A DNA stretch of 7,438 bases. Origin: Mariprofundaceae bacterium. Lineage in GTDB: Bacteria; Pseudomonadota; Zetaproteobacteria; Mariprofundales; Mariprofundaceae. The stretch covers positions 1 to 7,438 of the forward strand of contig JALVTX010000165.1 of assembly GCA_027035825.1 (NCBI GenBank). Reading direction: 5' to 3'. A program made the position numbers and the translations under genes. The notes beneath the pieces are model-generated. The model was not told the origin of the DNA. It saw nothing but the letters and a program-made list of their open reading frames with translations, and made no database searches. Positions 7,248 to 7,438 of the stretch are shown piece by piece. Numbering within the stretch: the stretch's first letter is position 1; every line of letters begins with the position of its first letter.

Positions 7248-7424
7248 AGTGTCAGCGAACTGGTTTTGCAACCTGTGAAACCGAACCCTTTGTTTCACAG
7301 GTGGGCGCCGCATCCACGCCGTCAGGCTTCCCCTCCGGGGGCTTGCGCACGGGCGGGAGATTGGGCTCCCGTTCGGTTCGCATCGGTCCGGGACGACAGG
7401 TTGCAAGACCAGTGCGCCGACACT
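7248..7424 (-). ncRNA. ssrS: 6S RNA, regulator of sigma70 RNA polymerase
   Basis: 6S RNA mimics an open promoter, traps housekeeping RNA polymerase in stationary phase, and is released when the polymerase copies it into a short product RNA. The approximately 177 nt candidate has the right size (E. coli 184 nt) and layout. Its closing stem pairs 7396-7424 with 7248-7276 (26 Watson-Crick pairs in 29, plus one G-U). There is a 5'-side hairpin CGGGAG/CTCCCG (7366-7371 with 7354-7359) beginning at about nt 54, like the E. coli hairpin at nt 53. An apical stem CCCC/GGGG (7337-7340 with 7330-7333) is followed by AAGCC, as in E. coli. A 3'-side bubble hairpin spans 7271-7302. The CCGAU element puts the product-RNA start at 7382, about nt 43 (E. 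coli U44). A -10 box and a terminator flank it. The exact ends are uncertain by a few bases. Confidence 0.88.
7271..7302 (-). other. 3' central-bubble hairpin of 6S RNA (possible release switch)
   Basis: ACCTGTGAAAC (7271-7281) and GTTTCACAGGT (7292-7302) form a perfect 11 bp inverted repeat with a 10 nt loop. It matches the position of the small hairpin on the 3' side of the E. coli 6S bubble. Its last six bases (7271-7276) are also the inner end of the closing stem, so full hairpin and full stem exclude each other. Confidence 0.75.
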
Positions 7425-7426
7425 TC

Positions 7427-7432
7427 ATTGTA
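7427..7432 (-). promoter_or_regulatory. -10 box of the 6S RNA promoter
   Basis: TACAAT on the minus strand matches the sigma70 -10 consensus at 5 of 6 bases. It places the start at about 7419-7421, within a few bases of the 5' end of the closing stem (7424). The matching -35 would lie beyond the right end of the window. Confidence 0.7.
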
Positions 7433-7438
7433 TCGCGG

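Noticed and set aside
7013..7249. 78-codon plus-strand open frame
   Set aside because: It starts inside merR antisense and crosses the metal promoter and the 6S terminator; composition is unlike a protein.
7245..7250. TATAGT on the plus strand as a promoter for a plus-strand RNA through the 6S stem
   Set aside because: No -35 at a sensible distance and no terminator in view on that strand. The minus strand has the -10 box, the T-tailed terminator and the 6S product-RNA start element.
7149..7406. 85-codon minus-strand open frame
   Set aside because: It overlaps the 6S RNA and its terminator, and has no motif and no ribosome site that I can see.

Overview
The window is about 7.4 kb of GC-rich DNA (roughly two thirds G+C by eye) from what looks like a member of the Pseudomonadota. 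Pointers are a HisZ-type histidine gene (absent from enterics), a long D-3-phosphoglycerate dehydrogenase with a C-terminal ACT domain, outer-membrane and lipoprotein signals, and a proteobacterial-style 6S RNA. I cannot fix the class.

Left half (1-4438, + strand): a compact biosynthetic block made of the 3' part of a class V aminotransferase, serA, hisZ and purA. The first three are nearly contiguous (8 nt gap, then a 4 nt overlap) and purA follows after 42 nt. They serve serine/glycine, histidine and adenine nucleotide synthesis. This is housekeeping content.

Centre to right (4482-7081, - strand): a tight four-gene operon convergent with purA. In transcription order it encodes a MerR-family regulator with three cysteines at the spacing of thiol-metal (Hg or Pb/Cd) sensors, an outer-membrane beta-barrel 'transporter', a small periplasmic HMA (MerP-like) protein with a CPFC motif, and an NHL beta-propeller lipoprotein. 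Three of the four encode envelope proteins. The genes overlap by 4 nt or are 11 nt apart. In front of merR lies a textbook MerR-type promoter whose operator (CCATAC-CTTG-GTACGG in the direction of transcription) has the same layout as classical mer operators. The -10 box is so close to the merR ATG that the transcript is predicted to be leaderless. There is no MerT, MerA, P-type ATPase or efflux pump in view, so this looks like an envelope-only thiophilic-metal response module.

A hairpin (4459-4495) separates the convergent purA and NHL genes.

Right end (7170-7438, - strand): no protein gene. Instead there is a strong candidate 6S RNA (ssrS). It has a long closing stem (7248-7276 with 7396-7424), hairpins on both sides of the central bubble, an apical stem ending in GAAGCC, a CCGAU product-RNA start site about 43 nt from the 5' end as in E. 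coli, a TACAAT -10 box and a T-rich intrinsic terminator. It lies upstream of the metal operon in the same orientation.
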